From: Oscillospiraceae bacterium
GTDB lineage: Bacteria; Bacillota; Clostridia; Oscillospirales; JAAYXM01
NCBI GenBank assembly: GCA_017421025.1
Contig: JAFQME010000008.1
Location: forward strand, 45,954 to 109,953
Direction of reading: 5' to 3'
DNA: 64,000 bases
Made by a program: the position numbers and the translations under genes
Notes under the pieces: generated by a model
Told to the model about the DNA's origin: nothing
Seen by the model: only the letters and a program-made list of their open reading frames with translations
The model's database searches: none
Shown: one piece after another, positions 62,927 through 64,000 of the stretch
How positions within the stretch are numbered: the first letter of the stretch is position 1
Layout of the letters: the number at the start of each line of letters is the position of its first letter

Positions 62927-63910
62927 ATGGCAAAAAAATTATTTTTATGGATTTTAATTCTTGCAATGCTGGCGGTTCCCGCATTCGCAAAAGACCTTGT
63001 TCCGATCGGGCATACCACAGGGATTAAGATTTTTTGCGACGGAGTCATGGTGGTACGATGTGTCCCAATCAACACCGAAAACGGTCAAAATGCCCCGGCA
63101 AAAGACGCTGGAATCCAACCGGGCGATGTGGTAATGCGTGTGGGAGAGATACCGGTGCGTACCAATGAAGAACTCCAAGCCGCAATCAAAAGCGGCGACC
63201 CTGTCACCCTCACTGTGCGGCGAGCCGGCAAAGAAGAGATGGTTTCCGTCACCCCGATTTGTGATGAAACCGGAGCATATCGAATTGGACTTTGGGTGCG
63301 AGACAGTATGGCAGGCATCGGAACAGTCACGTATTATGACCCGGAAACCGGTGCCTTCGGCGCACTCGGTCACGGCATCTGCGATACCGATACCAACGGC
63401 CTCATTCCGATGAAAAGCGGAAGCGTGATGCAGTCCCAAGTCCGTGAAGTACGAAAAGGCGAGGTCGGTACGCCGGGCGAACTGGTCGGCGACTATGACT
63501 TGAAGCATGATTGCGGCGTGCTCAATTCCAATACCGAACACGGCATCTTCGGCAGGTTCACCGAAAATGTGGATTTCCTAAGTGGAGTCGCCATCCCGGT
63601 TGCCGAGAAAAACGAAATAAAAGTCGGCCCTGCAACTATTTTAAGCAATATCCAAGGAAATGATGTACGAAAGTACCAAATCGAGATTACCCAAGTTTTT
63701 GCGAAAAATGAAGAAAACGGAAAATCCATGATGATAAAAATCACCGACCCGGAACTCCTCGCCCAAACCGGCGGTATCGTGCAAGGAATGAGCGGCAGTC
63801 CGATCATTCAGGATGGAAAGTTAGTGGGTGCTGTCACTCACGTGCTGGTGAATGATCCAACACGAGGGTATGGCATCTTCATAGAGAATATGTTGGATGC
63901 GGCAGGATAA
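62927..63910 (+). CDS. spoIVB: SpoIVB-type serine peptidase (sporulation)
   Basis: A 327-residue protein: signal or anchor at 1-21, a PDZ domain (about 45-110; AGIQPGDVVMRVGEIPVRTN) and an S55 peptidase domain. The catalytic residues match SpoIVB: His149 in ALGHGICD, Asp274 in ITDPELL and Ser289 in QGMSGSPI. In B. subtilis, SpoIVB is made in the forespore, cleaves SpoIVFA and so releases SigK. The protein is about 100 residues shorter than the B. subtilis one, mainly at the N-terminal side. ATG at 62927 follows GAAAGGAG; an ATG at 62906 would lie before that site. In many Clostridia, spo0A follows directly. Confidence 0.94.
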   Translation: MAKKLFLWILILAMLAVPAFAKDLVPIGHTTGIKIFCDGVMVVRCVPINTENGQNAPAKDAGIQPGDVVMRVGEIPVRTNEELQAAIKSGDPVTLTVRRAGKEEMVSVTPICDETGAYRIGLWVRDSMAGIGTVTYYDPETGAFGALGHGICDTDTNGLIPMKSGSVMQSQVREVRKGEVGTPGELVGDYDLKHDCGVLNSNTEHGIFGRFTENVDFLSGVAIPVAEKNEIKVGPATILSNIQGNDVRKYQIEITQVFAKNEENGKSMMIKITDPELLAQTGGIVQGMSGSPIIQDGKLVGAVTHVLVNDPTRGYGIFIENMLDAAG

Positions 63911-63917
63911 ATGATTT

Positions 63918-63951
63918 GACAGGGGCATTTTGCCCCTGTCATTTTGCTTTT
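63918..63951 (+). terminator. Terminator after spoIVB
   Basis: GACAGGGGCA pairs with TGCCCCTGTC across TTT, then a T-rich tail. Confidence 0.88.
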
Positions 63952-63956
63952 GTATG

Positions 63957-63965
63957 TGTTATAAT
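63957..63965 (+). promoter_or_regulatory. Extended -10 promoter reading out of the window
   Basis: TGT followed by TATAAT (63960-63965). No strong -35. It would serve the gene past the right edge, quite possibly spo0A. Confidence 0.5.
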
Positions 63966-64000
63966 TAAAAAAACTACTCTTCTGAAAAAGATTTTGTCAA

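Overview
The window reads as one contiguous stretch of a spore-forming, Gram-positive Clostridia-type chromosome. Supporting signs are a SpoIVB-type peptidase at the right end, three S-layer-homology (SLH) proteins, a SipW-type signal peptide, an HtrA protease next to a sensor kinase, strong AGGAGG-like ribosome sites with some TTG and GTG starts, and sigma-A promoters. Moderate GC and the gene content resemble gut Oscillospiraceae or Ruminococcaceae, but this is inference. Nothing looks like a phage or a large genomic island.

Layout. 1-2182: truncated sensor kinase overlapping an HtrA protease. 2374-9811: sodium/solute symporter, copper-amine-oxidase-N-like secreted protein, carB, and a SipW-type secreted protein with a Big2 domain. 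9852-13327: MATE exporter, NhaC-type antiporter, phosphoesterase. 13504-20886: tightly packed histidine operon hisZGDCBHAF-IE, lacking a histinol-phosphate phosphatase. 20888-24920: APC and AEC transporters, an SDR dehydrogenase, and a CcdA-like protein behind a pyrimidine-rich minisatellite. 24977-36167: ten co-oriented minus-strand genes for a cell-envelope system, with proteins resembling B. subtilis YdjG, YdjH and YdjI plus two SLH proteins, three lipoproteins and proteins of unknown function. 36347-39448: a membrane-anchored LuxR-type regulator and an AgrC/AgrA-type two-component pair. 39606-44625: a multi-spanning membrane protein, a GT2 glycosyltransferase, an SLH protein with InlB-type repeats, and small orphan genes. 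44697-46691: tRNA-Leu(GAG), FMN riboswitch with ribU, and an S1-domain protein. 46939-52508: surface polysaccharide genes, including a glycosyltransferase-CsaB fusion. 52622-60516: arginine genes argG-H-C-J-B-D-F behind likely ArgR boxes. 60611-62791: a small XRE regulon around two surface proteins. 62927-63910: spoIVB; spo0A probably follows beyond the window.

How the parts fit. CsaB-type pyruvylation of cell-wall polysaccharide is what SLH domains bind, so the CsaB fusion, the ligase-like and glycosyltransferase genes and the three SLH proteins belong to one surface-layer theme. The YdjG/H/I-like operon probably watches or maintains the same envelope.

The most unusual observations are: (1) a family of intergenic elements with terminal inverted repeats and a built-in terminator-like hairpin, each lying just 3' of a gene in sense orientation, one of which supplies the last codons of the S1-domain gene; (2) the PspA-less YdjGHI-like operon mixed with SLH proteins and lipoproteins; (3) the XRE regulator between two promoters carrying the same 21-bp palindrome; (4) the GT4-CsaB fusion.
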